Origin: Corallococcus silvisoli
GTDB lineage: Bacteria; Myxococcota; Myxococcia; Myxococcales; Myxococcaceae
DNA length: 64,000 nucleotides
Assembly: GCF_009909145.1 (NCBI RefSeq)
Contig: NZ_JAAAPJ010000006.1
Location: 248,001 to 312,000, forward strand
Reading direction: 5' to 3'
Positions 38,315 through 46,788 of the stretch are shown here, one piece after another. Within the stretch, counting starts at the first letter, position 1, and every line of letters begins with the position of its first letter. Position numbers and translations under genes: made by a program. Below the pieces are notes generated by a model, which had not been told where the DNA came from, made no database searches, and saw only the letters and a program-made list of their open reading frames with translations.

Positions 38315-38341
38315 GCGCCTTCGCGAAAGGGGCGAAGGCGC
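38315..38341. terminator. bidirectional terminator hairpin
   Basis: GCGCCTTCG and CGAAGGCGC pair perfectly around CGAAAGGGG, 17 bp past the plus-strand stop and 12 bp past the minus-strand stop. Confidence 0.6.
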
Positions 38342-38352
38342 GCCGGCGTGGA

Positions 38353-39024
38353 TCAGTGCACCAGCCGTTCGGAGGAGCCGGAGCGGGGCGCCACGACCTT
38401 GCCCAGGCACGCGAGGATGTGCTCGCGGTACTCGGACAGCTCACGCAGGCCGCACAGCATCCAGCGGCCACCGATGACCAGCGTGGGGACGCCTCGCACG
38501 CCCCGGCTGCCGGCCAGCCGGTGCTCGTCGTAGATGAGCCGGCGCGTCTCTTCCGACCGGAAGGCCGCGGAGAACTGGTTCATGGCCAGGCCCACGCGCG
38601 ACGCCAGCTCGAACACCACGTCCGAACGCGACACGTTGACGCCCTGCTCCAGCGCGGCGCGCTGCATGGCCCGCGCGAGGAAGGCCCGCGCCTGCGGCCC
38701 CTGCAACCGCGCGGCCTCCAGCGCCGCCAGCGCCGGCACGCTGGAGCGGGGCGGATCTCCCCCCAGCCACAGGTCCGTGGAGAGCAGCGCGGCGGAGGGG
38801 TCGGTCTCGCGCTGCGCGCGCTTCACCTCTTCCACCAGCCCGCGCACCTCGCGCTCCGTGGGCAGCACATCGTGCAGACGCAGGGGATAGGGACGCACGC
38901 TCCAGCGGACCGCGTCGCCGAACTCCTGGCGAAGCACATCCAACCGCTGGTCGGCGAGGTAGCACCAGGCGCAAAGCACATCCTGGTAGACGGTGATCTG
39001 CAGCGGCTTGTGCAGCGTTTTCAT
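38353..39024 (-). CDS. DsbA-family thiol-disulfide oxidoreductase-like protein (FrnE type)
   Basis: 223 residues without a signal peptide, so cytosolic. The N-terminus ITVYQDVLCAWCYLADQRL has the CxxC active site (CAWC). The helical middle and the cis-Pro loop (RGVRGVPTLVIGGRWML) match the FrnE/DsbA-like thioredoxin fold linked to polyketide or detoxification redox. No ribosome site precedes ATG 39024; AGATTA (39036-39041), read as TAATCT on the minus strand, lies 11 nt upstream. It is convergent with the zinc-finger gene. Confidence 0.85.
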   Translation of the reverse strand: MKTLHKPLQITVYQDVLCAWCYLADQRLDVLRQEFGDAVRWSVRPYPLRLHDVLPTEREVRGLVEEVKRAQRETDPSAALLSTDLWLGGDPPRSSVPALAALEAARLQGPQARAFLARAMQRAALEQGVNVSRSDVVFELASRVGLAMNQFSAAFRSEETRRLIYDEHRLAGSRGVRGVPTLVIGGRWMLCGLRELSEYREHILACLGKVVAPRSGSSERLVH

Positions 39025-39169
39025 CGGGGGTCGCCAGATTAGAGGCGCATCCCCGTCGCTGCCAACACCCCCGGACAATCCGCGCCGCGATGCATTCCCG
39101 TATTCCTGAGGAGCATCCAAGGCGCCGTGCGCACCGTGAACCGTCGCACGCATGCCATGAAGCAGGCGG

Positions 39170-39203
39170 GCAGGCACACCGGCGCTGCTCGCGTGCCTGC
39201 TTT
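39170..39203. terminator. terminator-like hairpin after the RimK-like gene
   Basis: GCAGGCAC and GTGCCTGC pair around a 15-nt loop. TTT follows on the plus strand, but the neighbouring gene that ends here runs on the minus strand. Confidence 0.4.
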
Positions 39204-39213
39204 CATACAACCC

Positions 39214-40233
39214 TCAGGATGCGCGGCCTGCCCGCGCCTGCAACGCGTTGCCCCGGGTCCCCGCGTACACCAACGCGTGTTCGACGATGGTGCCCGCGAT
39301 GTCCTGGCCGGTGGCGCCCTCCAGGCCCTCGAAGCCGGGGCTGGAGTTGATCTCCATCAGGCGCGGACCCTCACGGCCCTCCAGCATGTCCACGCCCGCG
39401 ACCTCCAGCCCGATGATGCGCGCCGCCTTCACCGCGGCCTCCACGTAGGCGGGGGGCAGGATGATGGCGCGGCCCTCGCCGCCGCGGTGGATGTTGGAGC
39501 GGAACTCGCCCTTCTTCGCCTTGCGGCGCATGGCGCCCACCACCGTGTCGCCCACGACCAGCGCGCGCACGTCGCGGCCCTCGCTCTCCGCGACGAACTC
39601 CTGGAGGACGATCTCCTGTCCCAGGTCCCAGAAGGTGTCGAGGATGGTCTGCACCTCCGGCAGCGTGTGGGCGATCATCACGCCCACGCCCTGGGTGCCC
39701 TTGATCAGCTTGATGATGACGGGCAGGCCGCCCACCTCCTGCACCAGCTTGCGCACGTTGCCTCGGTCGTGCGCCATCACCGTGCGGGGCATGTCCAGGC
39801 CCGCGCGGGCGAGGAACTGGAGCGCGCGGAGCTTGTCGCGGCTGCGCGCGATGGCGGTGGGCGGGTTGAGCACCGGCACGTCCATCATCTCGAAGTGGTT
39901 CACCACCGCCAGGCCATACGCGGTGATGGAGGCGCCAATGCGGGGGATCACCACGTCCACGCCCTTCACCTCCGCGCCGCGGTAGGTCATGCGGGGACGG
40001 CCTTGCGCCAGCAGCAGGCAGCAGCGCAGCGTGTCGAAGACGAGCGGCCGGTGGCCCCGGGCCTTGATGGCCTCCACCAGCCGGCGCGTCGAGTAGAGCG
40101 AGCGCTTGCGGGACAGGATGGCCACCGTCTTCTTCGCGCGGGGCCTGCGCGGTCGCGGTGCGTCACCGCGCTCGGGTGCCTGTGCGCCAGGGGGGACCGG
40201 CGCCTTCTTCGGCTGGGCTTTTCGGGGGGGCAT
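39214..40233 (-). CDS. rimK: RimK-like ATP-grasp ligase
   Basis: 339 residues. A basic Pro/Lys/Arg-rich tail of about 35 residues precedes the RimK core, beginning VAILSRKRSLYSTRRLVEA. The ATP-grasp body has KLIKGTQGVGVMIA, VLQEFVAES, RSNIHRGGEG and the metal site VDMLEGREGPRLMEINSSPG. RimK enzymes add glutamate to ribosomal protein S6 or make poly-alpha-glutamate. The basic tail is not part of the usual protein. No ribosome site is evident at ATG 40233. It is divergent from the FHA activator. Confidence 0.9.
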   Translation of the reverse strand: MPPRKAQPKKAPVPPGAQAPERGDAPRPRRPRAKKTVAILSRKRSLYSTRRLVEAIKARGHRPLVFDTLRCCLLLAQGRPRMTYRGAEVKGVDVVIPRIGASITAYGLAVVNHFEMMDVPVLNPPTAIARSRDKLRALQFLARAGLDMPRTVMAHDRGNVRKLVQEVGGLPVIIKLIKGTQGVGVMIAHTLPEVQTILDTFWDLGQEIVLQEFVAESEGRDVRALVVGDTVVGAMRRKAKKGEFRSNIHRGGEGRAIILPPAYVEAAVKAARIIGLEVAGVDMLEGREGPRLMEINSSPGFEGLEGATGQDIAGTIVEHALVYAGTRGNALQARAGRAS

Positions 40234-40293
40234 GCGAGGCGCGTGACACTAGCACGCACGGGCGTGGAGGCACGGCGCATGGGCACCCTTTGC

Positions 40294-40299
40294 TATCCT
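40294..40299 (+). promoter_or_regulatory. -10-like TATCCT before the FHA activator
   Basis: TATCCT ends 11 nt before ATG 40311, which lacks a ribosome site. A transcript from here would have a leader of only a few nt. Confidence 0.35.
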
Positions 40300-40310
40300 C
40301 GCGTTCACTG

Positions 40311-41744
<1,434 letters not shown>

Positions 41745-41805
41745 AACATCGGCGTCACACGGTTTTCCCTCACAGGAAATGTCACGTCCCAGGAAGTTTC
41801 CACTG

Positions 41806-41819
41806 GGCCCATCCTCTGC
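41806..41819 (+). promoter_or_regulatory. weak -24/-12 (sigma54-like) candidate
   Basis: GG at 41806-41807 and GC at 41818-41819 are 10 bp apart as sigma54 needs, within GGGCCCATCCTCTGCG. Other consensus bases fit poorly. Confidence 0.25.
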
Positions 41820-41840
41820 GACAATCCAAGACCCCCCTGA

Positions 41841-41861
41841 CGCCGACACGGTGTGTCGGCG
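41841..41861. promoter_or_regulatory. perfect 9-bp dyad between activator and exported operon
   Basis: CGCCGACAC and GTGTCGGCG around GGT, 97 bp after the activator stop and 53 bp before ATG 41914. It could be the activator's binding site or a transcript-ending hairpin. Confidence 0.4.
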
Positions 41862-41913
41862 GTCACTTGACGGATACTGCGTGACTCCCCCGTCCCGCAG
41901 GATGCTTCCCCGC

Positions 41914-42720
41914 ATGAGCGCACGTTCCCCCCGTGAAGCAGGAGAGTCCGGCCAGGCCCTGGTGGAAGCGGCGCTGTCGCTGCCCCTGGTCGTGTTCCTC
42001 ATCCTGGGCGCGTTGCAGCTCTTCCTGATGATGCAGGCGCGGGTGATGACGCACTACGCGGCCTTCCGGGCGACACGCGCGGGCAGTGTGGCGCACGGGG
42101 ACTGCGAGCGGATGACCCACGCGGCCATCCTGGCGTTGATCCCGACATTCCACTCGTTCATGGGGCAGGGGACGGGGTCGCTGAACGGTCCGCTGGGCCA
42201 TGGCGCGGGTGGGGATGGGCCGCGGCTGCTGGCGAACGCCTTCGCGGCGCGGATGAACAACCGCTACGCGGGCTCGGGTGCGCCGGGGCCCGGCCTGGAC
42301 GGCATCCACAACCGCAGCATCGTGTGGATTCTCCGGGACCTGGCGGGCGGCGGGGTGGACAGCCCGGAGGACAGCGACTTCGACCGTCCGGGGCACCTGC
42401 GGCGGTTGGAGGTGCAGCTGGTGTTCTGGTACCCGCTGCGCATCCCGTTCGCCAACTGGGTGATGTCGCGCATGTTCCTGGCGCACTTCGGCCTGCGTCC
42501 GTACACGGACGCGAACCCGCTGCTCGTCGCCGAGCGCAACGCCAACTGGAACGCGGGCGAGGTGTCGCCGTCGCACGTGCTGGACGGCGAGCTGGCGGCG
42601 GAGCTGGCGGACCGCGTGAACTCCCGGCAGTACGTCTTCCCCATCATCACGACGTTCACCATGCGGATGATGACGCCCGTGAAGGCGCGTTTCTTCGCCA
42701 CCATGAACTGTCCCCGGTGA
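41914..42720 (+). CDS. TadE-like exported membrane protein
   Basis: 268 residues. The N-terminus SGQALVEAALSLPLVVFLI has the GQ..E motif and hydrophobic helix of TadE/TadG pseudopilins, and the rest is extracytoplasmic. About 210 residues follow without known motifs (RFFATMNCPR at the end). It is the first gene of the operon, but no TadA ATPase, TadB/C, RcpA or prepilin peptidase is in the window. AGGA sits 11 nt before ATG 41914; ATG 41902 is possible. A role in a pilus or secretion structure is suggested by the N-terminus only. Confidence 0.8.
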   Translation: MSARSPREAGESGQALVEAALSLPLVVFLILGALQLFLMMQARVMTHYAAFRATRAGSVAHGDCERMTHAAILALIPTFHSFMGQGTGSLNGPLGHGAGGDGPRLLANAFAARMNNRYAGSGAPGPGLDGIHNRSIVWILRDLAGGGVDSPEDSDFDRPGHLRRLEVQLVFWYPLRIPFANWVMSRMFLAHFGLRPYTDANPLLVAERNANWNAGEVSPSHVLDGELAAELADRVNSRQYVFPIITTFTMRMMTPVKARFFATMNCPR

Positions 42721-42725
42721 CCTCC

Positions 42726-44393
42726 ATGAAGCGCTCCCCCGCCCAGCGCGGTCAGACCCTGGTGCTGTTCGTCCTCAGCATGCTGCTGCTGGTGCTGATG
42801 GTGGTCCTCACGCTGTCGTTCACCATGAAGGTGCGCGAGCGCATCGAGGTCCAGACGGTGGCGGACGCGGCGGCGTACTCCAACGCGGTGGCCACCGCGC
42901 GCACGTTCAACACCATCGCCGTCATCAACCGCTCGGAGATCGCCCACATGGTGGCGAACGCCGGCGCGGCCAGCCTCTTGAGCTGGGCGAGCCTCTACCG
43001 GGGCGAGCTCAACGCGGCGAAGTTCGGCTACGCGTCCTGGCTGCCCGTCTACCAGGCGTTCGCCACCGCCGGGTGCCCGTGCGCCTGGAGCAACGGCTTC
43101 TGCGCGCGCATGTGCCAGTGCGGCATCCGCGGGGTGACGGACCTGGGCCGGCTGATGAGCACGCTCCAGCGCGAGGACATGCGCGTGGAGGCGGTGTTCC
43201 AGTCGTTGGATCCAATGGTGGGCTTGCAGATGCGCCTGCACCAGCTGGCCGCGGGCGCGCTCTACGCCTCCGCGCTGGCGGACTTCAAGGACCTCCAGGG
43301 CAAGGTGGGTGACCAGGGCTTCGCCAATGACATCCTGGGCGACCTGACCTCGGGGCAGAACCCGCGCGACGCGGGGTGGCGCGCGCCCTCGGCGGGCAAC
43401 GTCTCCAGGAACGAGCTGGCGAACAACACGATGTGCGCGGGCAGCGGCGCGGTCTGTGACCCGCTGCCGCTGACGGTGGCCCACAGCGTGGACGCGGCCA
43501 TGGGCAGCCGCGGGTTCCACTTCGTCACGTCGCGCACCATCATGGATTACGCGGCGCACGACGCGAACCTGGCCTTCGTCATCATGCCGCCGGACATCGC
43601 CGCGGTCGTCGAAGGCGAGGGGACGGGCTACTTCGGCAAGCCGGTGCTCCAGTACCCGCTGTTTCCGCCCTATGCCCCCGCGGTGACGGCCGAGGACGCG
43701 AGCATCGTGGTCTACCTCTACAACCACATCGCGCACGGTGGCGGCCCGCCGTGTCCGGTGGCGGTGGGCGGTTCGTTGCCGGCCTACGCGCAGGTGGCGG
43801 CCTCCGGCGGCATCATGCCCACGCCCACGCATATGTGGCTGGGCGGCGCGGATCCCGCGGCGATGGCGCGTCACATGCTGGTTCCCTGCCTGGGCGGCGT
43901 GTCGAGCTGCCCGGGCATCTGGCCGCCCTTCATGGACTACAACCTGCTGGAGCTGTGGCCCAACGGCGAGGGCAACAACTTCGGGCAGCCGAAGAACTTC
44001 GCGGTCATCCAGCGCGACCGCAGCAACATGCCCGCGGCGCAGCAGGACCCGTGGAACCTGGCGTTCCGCTTCCGCTTCGAGAACAACAACCCGGATCCGA
44101 ACGCGGGCAAGTTCGACAACCGCAGCGCGACCATGGCGGACGGCACGCCGCTGGGCATCCAGACGGCGCTGTCCACGGGCATCGCCTACTACCACCGGGG
44201 CCGCAGCCTGAGCTTCTCCCACTGGAGCGAGCCGCCCAACCTGCTCAATCCGTACTGGCGCGCCACGCTGGTGCCGGTGGACACCGACAACTCGGGTCTG
44301 GCGGACGCCGCCAACGCCCTGGGCGCCAGCTCTCCGGCTTCCGCCCAGATGATCCGGGAACTGCAGCGCGTGGGCTTCAGGGGGTTCCAGTGA
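42726..44393 (+). CDS. TadG-like exported membrane protein, unusually large
   Basis: 555 residues. The N-terminus RGQTLVLFVLSMLLLVLMVV plus the TVADAAAYSNAVATARTFN stretch fits the TadG N-terminal domain (membrane helix followed by an ADAAA helix). The remaining 480 residues are extracytoplasmic, with several Cys pairs (CPCAW, CQCG, CAGSG..CDP, CPV, CLGGVSSCPG) that could form disulfides. No VWA motif is seen. It follows the TadE gene by 5 bp, and its stop overlaps the next start by one base. Confidence 0.75.
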   Translation: MKRSPAQRGQTLVLFVLSMLLLVLMVVLTLSFTMKVRERIEVQTVADAAAYSNAVATARTFNTIAVINRSEIAHMVANAGAASLLSWASLYRGELNAAKFGYASWLPVYQAFATAGCPCAWSNGFCARMCQCGIRGVTDLGRLMSTLQREDMRVEAVFQSLDPMVGLQMRLHQLAAGALYASALADFKDLQGKVGDQGFANDILGDLTSGQNPRDAGWRAPSAGNVSRNELANNTMCAGSGAVCDPLPLTVAHSVDAAMGSRGFHFVTSRTIMDYAAHDANLAFVIMPPDIAAVVEGEGTGYFGKPVLQYPLFPPYAPAVTAEDASIVVYLYNHIAHGGGPPCPVAVGGSLPAYAQVAASGGIMPTPTHMWLGGADPAAMARHMLVPCLGGVSSCPGIWPPFMDYNLLELWPNGEGNNFGQPKNFAVIQRDRSNMPAAQQDPWNLAFRFRFENNNPDPNAGKFDNRSATMADGTPLGIQTALSTGIAYYHRGRSLSFSHWSEPPNLLNPYWRATLVPVDTDNSGLADAANALGASSPASAQMIRELQRVGFRGFQ

Positions 44394-45391
44394 TGCGCGA
44401 CATCCTTCGTCACCGTCGGCACGGCCGGGGCCAGTCCATCGTCGAGGCGGCCATCGGGGTCACGCTGTTCATCACCATCCTGGTGTTCGGCATCCACTTC
44501 GCGGAGGTGGGCTTCCTGTCGCTGAAGGTGCAGGAGGCCGCGGTGTCCGCCCTGTGGAACGGCACGCACGGAGAGATGCACGACATCCCCGTGGACTACG
44601 GCTCGGCCCATGACTCCATGCAGCGGGCGGGGGATGATGCCCAGGCGCGTTACGCGGACTTCAACGGGCTGTCGTCCGTCAACCACGGCGACACCATCAC
44701 CCAGGTCTTCACCCGCGGCTCGGGCCTGCGCGTCGATTGCCGCCGGAACGGGGGGCTGGGCTGGAACGGCCCCATCCTGACCCGGCTGGTCTACCGCGAC
44801 GAGGGCGGCACCTCGTGCGGCTCGCAGGCGAACCTGAGCTCGTGGAACCTGCCCAGCTCGTTCCTGGACAATCCGGGCGAGGGTGGGTTGTACAAGGAGC
44901 GGCACCAGGATGCCGTCCACGCCAACATCCAGGTGTGCGGCGTGGGGCGCGCGGTGGGCGGCAATTGCAGAGCCCGCTTCTCCATGCTCGTGGATGACTG
45001 GGGCCTGTCGAACGAGGTGGAGTCCAGCACCTGTCTGTTGTTCCAGGACATGGCGGTGCCCTGCACCAACGTTCCCTTCTATTCGGCGACGAAGCTCGTC
45101 TACGAGCCCACCACGCTGCCCATCCCGACCTACGCCAGCTTCCTGGCGATGGATGCCCTCTTCTACAATCCGCTGCCCCCCCTGGTGCTGATGCAGCGGG
45201 AGAACACCTTCTGGATGAGCGCGGCGGGAGAAGAGACCAACTTCATGCAGTACTTCATGCTCCCCGCGCCCCTGGGCAACCTGTGGAACACGACGCCCGG
45301 CGCGATGATTGGCATCACCACCCCCCATTACGGAATCTCCTATCTGGAGCGCACCGGCAACGGTGGCTGCTTCCTGGGAAAGGATTGTTGA
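44393..45391 (+). CDS. second TadE-like exported membrane protein
   Basis: 332 residues. RGQSIVEAAIGVTLFITILVFG is a second TadE-type N-terminus. The ectodomain holds scattered Cys (VDCRR, TSCGS, QVCGVG, GNCRA, TCLLF, VPCTN, GGCFLGKDC), again suited to disulfide bonding. ATG 44393 shares a base with the preceding stop (TGATG), so it is translationally coupled. With the two genes before it, it may form a complex at the inner membrane. Confidence 0.75.
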   Translation: MRDILRHRRHGRGQSIVEAAIGVTLFITILVFGIHFAEVGFLSLKVQEAAVSALWNGTHGEMHDIPVDYGSAHDSMQRAGDDAQARYADFNGLSSVNHGDTITQVFTRGSGLRVDCRRNGGLGWNGPILTRLVYRDEGGTSCGSQANLSSWNLPSSFLDNPGEGGLYKERHQDAVHANIQVCGVGRAVGGNCRARFSMLVDDWGLSNEVESSTCLLFQDMAVPCTNVPFYSATKLVYEPTTLPIPTYASFLAMDALFYNPLPPLVLMQRENTFWMSAAGEETNFMQYFMLPAPLGNLWNTTPGAMIGITTPHYGISYLERTGNGGCFLGKDC

Positions 45392-45392
45392 G

Positions 45393-45722
45393 ATGAAGAA
45401 GCGAAGCCTGCTGTCGGGTGGAGTGTTGGCGCTGGTGTTGGGCGTGTGTCTGACGGCGTCCACCGCGCGCGCGGACAGCAACTCCTGCAACACCGACTGC
45501 GCGACGAAGAACGGGGACACGCTCCAGGCCTGCATCAGCGCGTGCCCGTCGCCCGGGGATCCCGGCTCCGCCAAGGCCGACAGCAACCGCAGCTGCTCCG
45601 TGCGCTGCACCCAGAAGTTCCAGGCCCAGTTCAACCAGTGCAAGTCCCGCTGCCCCAAGGCGGAGGGCGACACGGGGCCGAAGAAGGCGAAGTCCGTCAA
45701 GGCCGCGCGTTCGCACCACTAG
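45393..45722 (+). CDS. small exported twin-CX3C protein, copy 1
   Basis: 109 residues. A signal peptide (SLLSGGVLALVLGVCLTASTARA) is followed by two modules of the exact form CX3C-X10-CX3C: CNTDCATKNGDTLQACISAC and CSVRCTQKFQAQFNQCKSRC. Eight cysteines in all; each module is expected to be an antiparallel helical hairpin held by two disulfides, as in the small Tim and other CHCH-type proteins of mitochondria. The tail is Lys-rich. AAAGGA precedes ATG 45393. Probably a periplasmic chaperone or structural partner of the TadE/G-like proteins; the function is inferred. Confidence 0.8.
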   Translation: MKKRSLLSGGVLALVLGVCLTASTARADSNSCNTDCATKNGDTLQACISACPSPGDPGSAKADSNRSCSVRCTQKFQAQFNQCKSRCPKAEGDTGPKKAKSVKAARSHH

Positions 45723-45733
45723 GGAGGGGCTGG

Positions 45734-46423
45734 ATGCGGCGCGCGATTCGTGGGGCGGTCCTGCTGCTGGCGCTGGGGGCGGTCAGCCCCGCATGGGCCC
45801 AGCGGGCCAACTTCACCTGGGAGATTCCACAGACCGTCAGCGTGGTGGACGTGCCGGGGCAGGTGGACGCCAACGGCGTGCCGGTGAAGCTGCGGGCGGT
45901 GCGCAGCAAGGAGAAGGCGCAGACCATCCTCCAGAGCGTGGTGGACCGGTTCATCTCCTGGGGCTTCGTGGTGCCGGAGGCCTACAAGCAGCCGCAGTTG
46001 TTCCGCGAGCCGATGGTGACCGCCCTCGACACGCGCAACTTCATCTCCTACACGGCCATCCTCCAGGTGAACCCGGACAGCACCACCACGGTGTTCCTGG
46101 GGGAGGCGAACCTGGGCGCCGCGAAGGCGCCCAAGCCCGCGGGGCTGCCGCTCTTCCCTGGCGCCTCCAAGGTGCTGACGGCGGAGACGGAGGGCGCGCG
46201 CACGCTGAGCTATACGGTGTCCGGCAAGACGAGCGCGGACGTGGAGGCCTTCTACCGCGAGCAGTTGCTCAAGGCGGGCTACAAGGAGATCCAGCCGCGC
46301 GTGTTCAAGTCCTCCAGCGAGGAGATCGCGCTCAACCTGGGCGTCACCAGGGAAGGCCCGGTGGCGGTGCGGTTGGTGCGCCGCGCGGCGCTCCCGGATG
46401 ACGGGTTGTCTCCGGGTGAGTGA
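45734..46423 (+). CDS. exported protein, unknown function, between the twin-CX3C genes
   Basis: 229 residues. A signal peptide (RGAVLLLALGAVSPAWAQ) leads to a beta-rich domain (FTWEIPQTVSVVDVPGQVD, VKLRAVRSKEKAQTI) and then a mixed domain with SYTVSGKTSADVEAFYREQLLKAGY split across it. There is no cysteine in the mature part, unlike its neighbours. GGGAGGGGC precedes ATG 45734. No family recognised. Its position points to a part in the same exported assembly. Confidence 0.75.
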   Translation: MRRAIRGAVLLLALGAVSPAWAQRANFTWEIPQTVSVVDVPGQVDANGVPVKLRAVRSKEKAQTILQSVVDRFISWGFVVPEAYKQPQLFREPMVTALDTRNFISYTAILQVNPDSTTTVFLGEANLGAAKAPKPAGLPLFPGASKVLTAETEGARTLSYTVSGKTSADVEAFYREQLLKAGYKEIQPRVFKSSSEEIALNLGVTREGPVAVRLVRRAALPDDGLSPGE

Positions 46424-46453
46424 AGCTCCTGGACGAGGGAAGACGTGACCGAC

Positions 46454-46735
46454 ATGAAGACCCGAATCGCGATGCGTGGCTGGTGGGGATGGGTGGCGCT
46501 GGGCGCCATGCTGGTGGCGCCCCAGGCGCTCGCGCAGACGTGCGACCAGAAGTGCTCCCTCAACGCGGGCTCCACGCTCCAGGCCTGTGTGAACAAGTGC
46601 TCCGCCAAGGACAAGACGTGCGCTGACCGCTGCACGAAGAGGTTCCAGGACACGAAGGCGAAGTGCGCCAAGAAGTGTCCCAAGGGCAAGGGCAAGTCGG
46701 AGTCCGCGCCTCACGCGCACGACCACGACGACTGA
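46454..46735 (+). CDS. small exported twin-CX3C protein, copy 2
   Basis: 93 residues, a paralogue of copy 1 (45393). The signal ends APQALAQ. Two modules again: CDQKCSLNAGSTLQACVNKC and CADRCTKRFQDTKAKCAKKC, the same CX3C-X10-CX3C spacing. The STLQAC segment is also shared with copy 1 (DTLQAC). The tail is Lys/His/Asp-rich (HAHDHDD). ATG 46454 has GAGGGA upstream; GTG 46445 is an alternative. It is the last gene of the operon before ileS. Confidence 0.8.
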   Translation: MKTRIAMRGWWGWVALGAMLVAPQALAQTCDQKCSLNAGSTLQACVNKCSAKDKTCADRCTKRFQDTKAKCAKKCPKGKGKSESAPHAHDHDD

Positions 46736-46788
46736 GTCCGCGCGTGTGATTGAAGGACCGGCGGGAGGGTGTTACGGGCGCGGGAGCC

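Noticed and set aside
46736..46788. T-box leader before ileS
   Set aside because: Only 53 bp and no T-box or specifier-like features.
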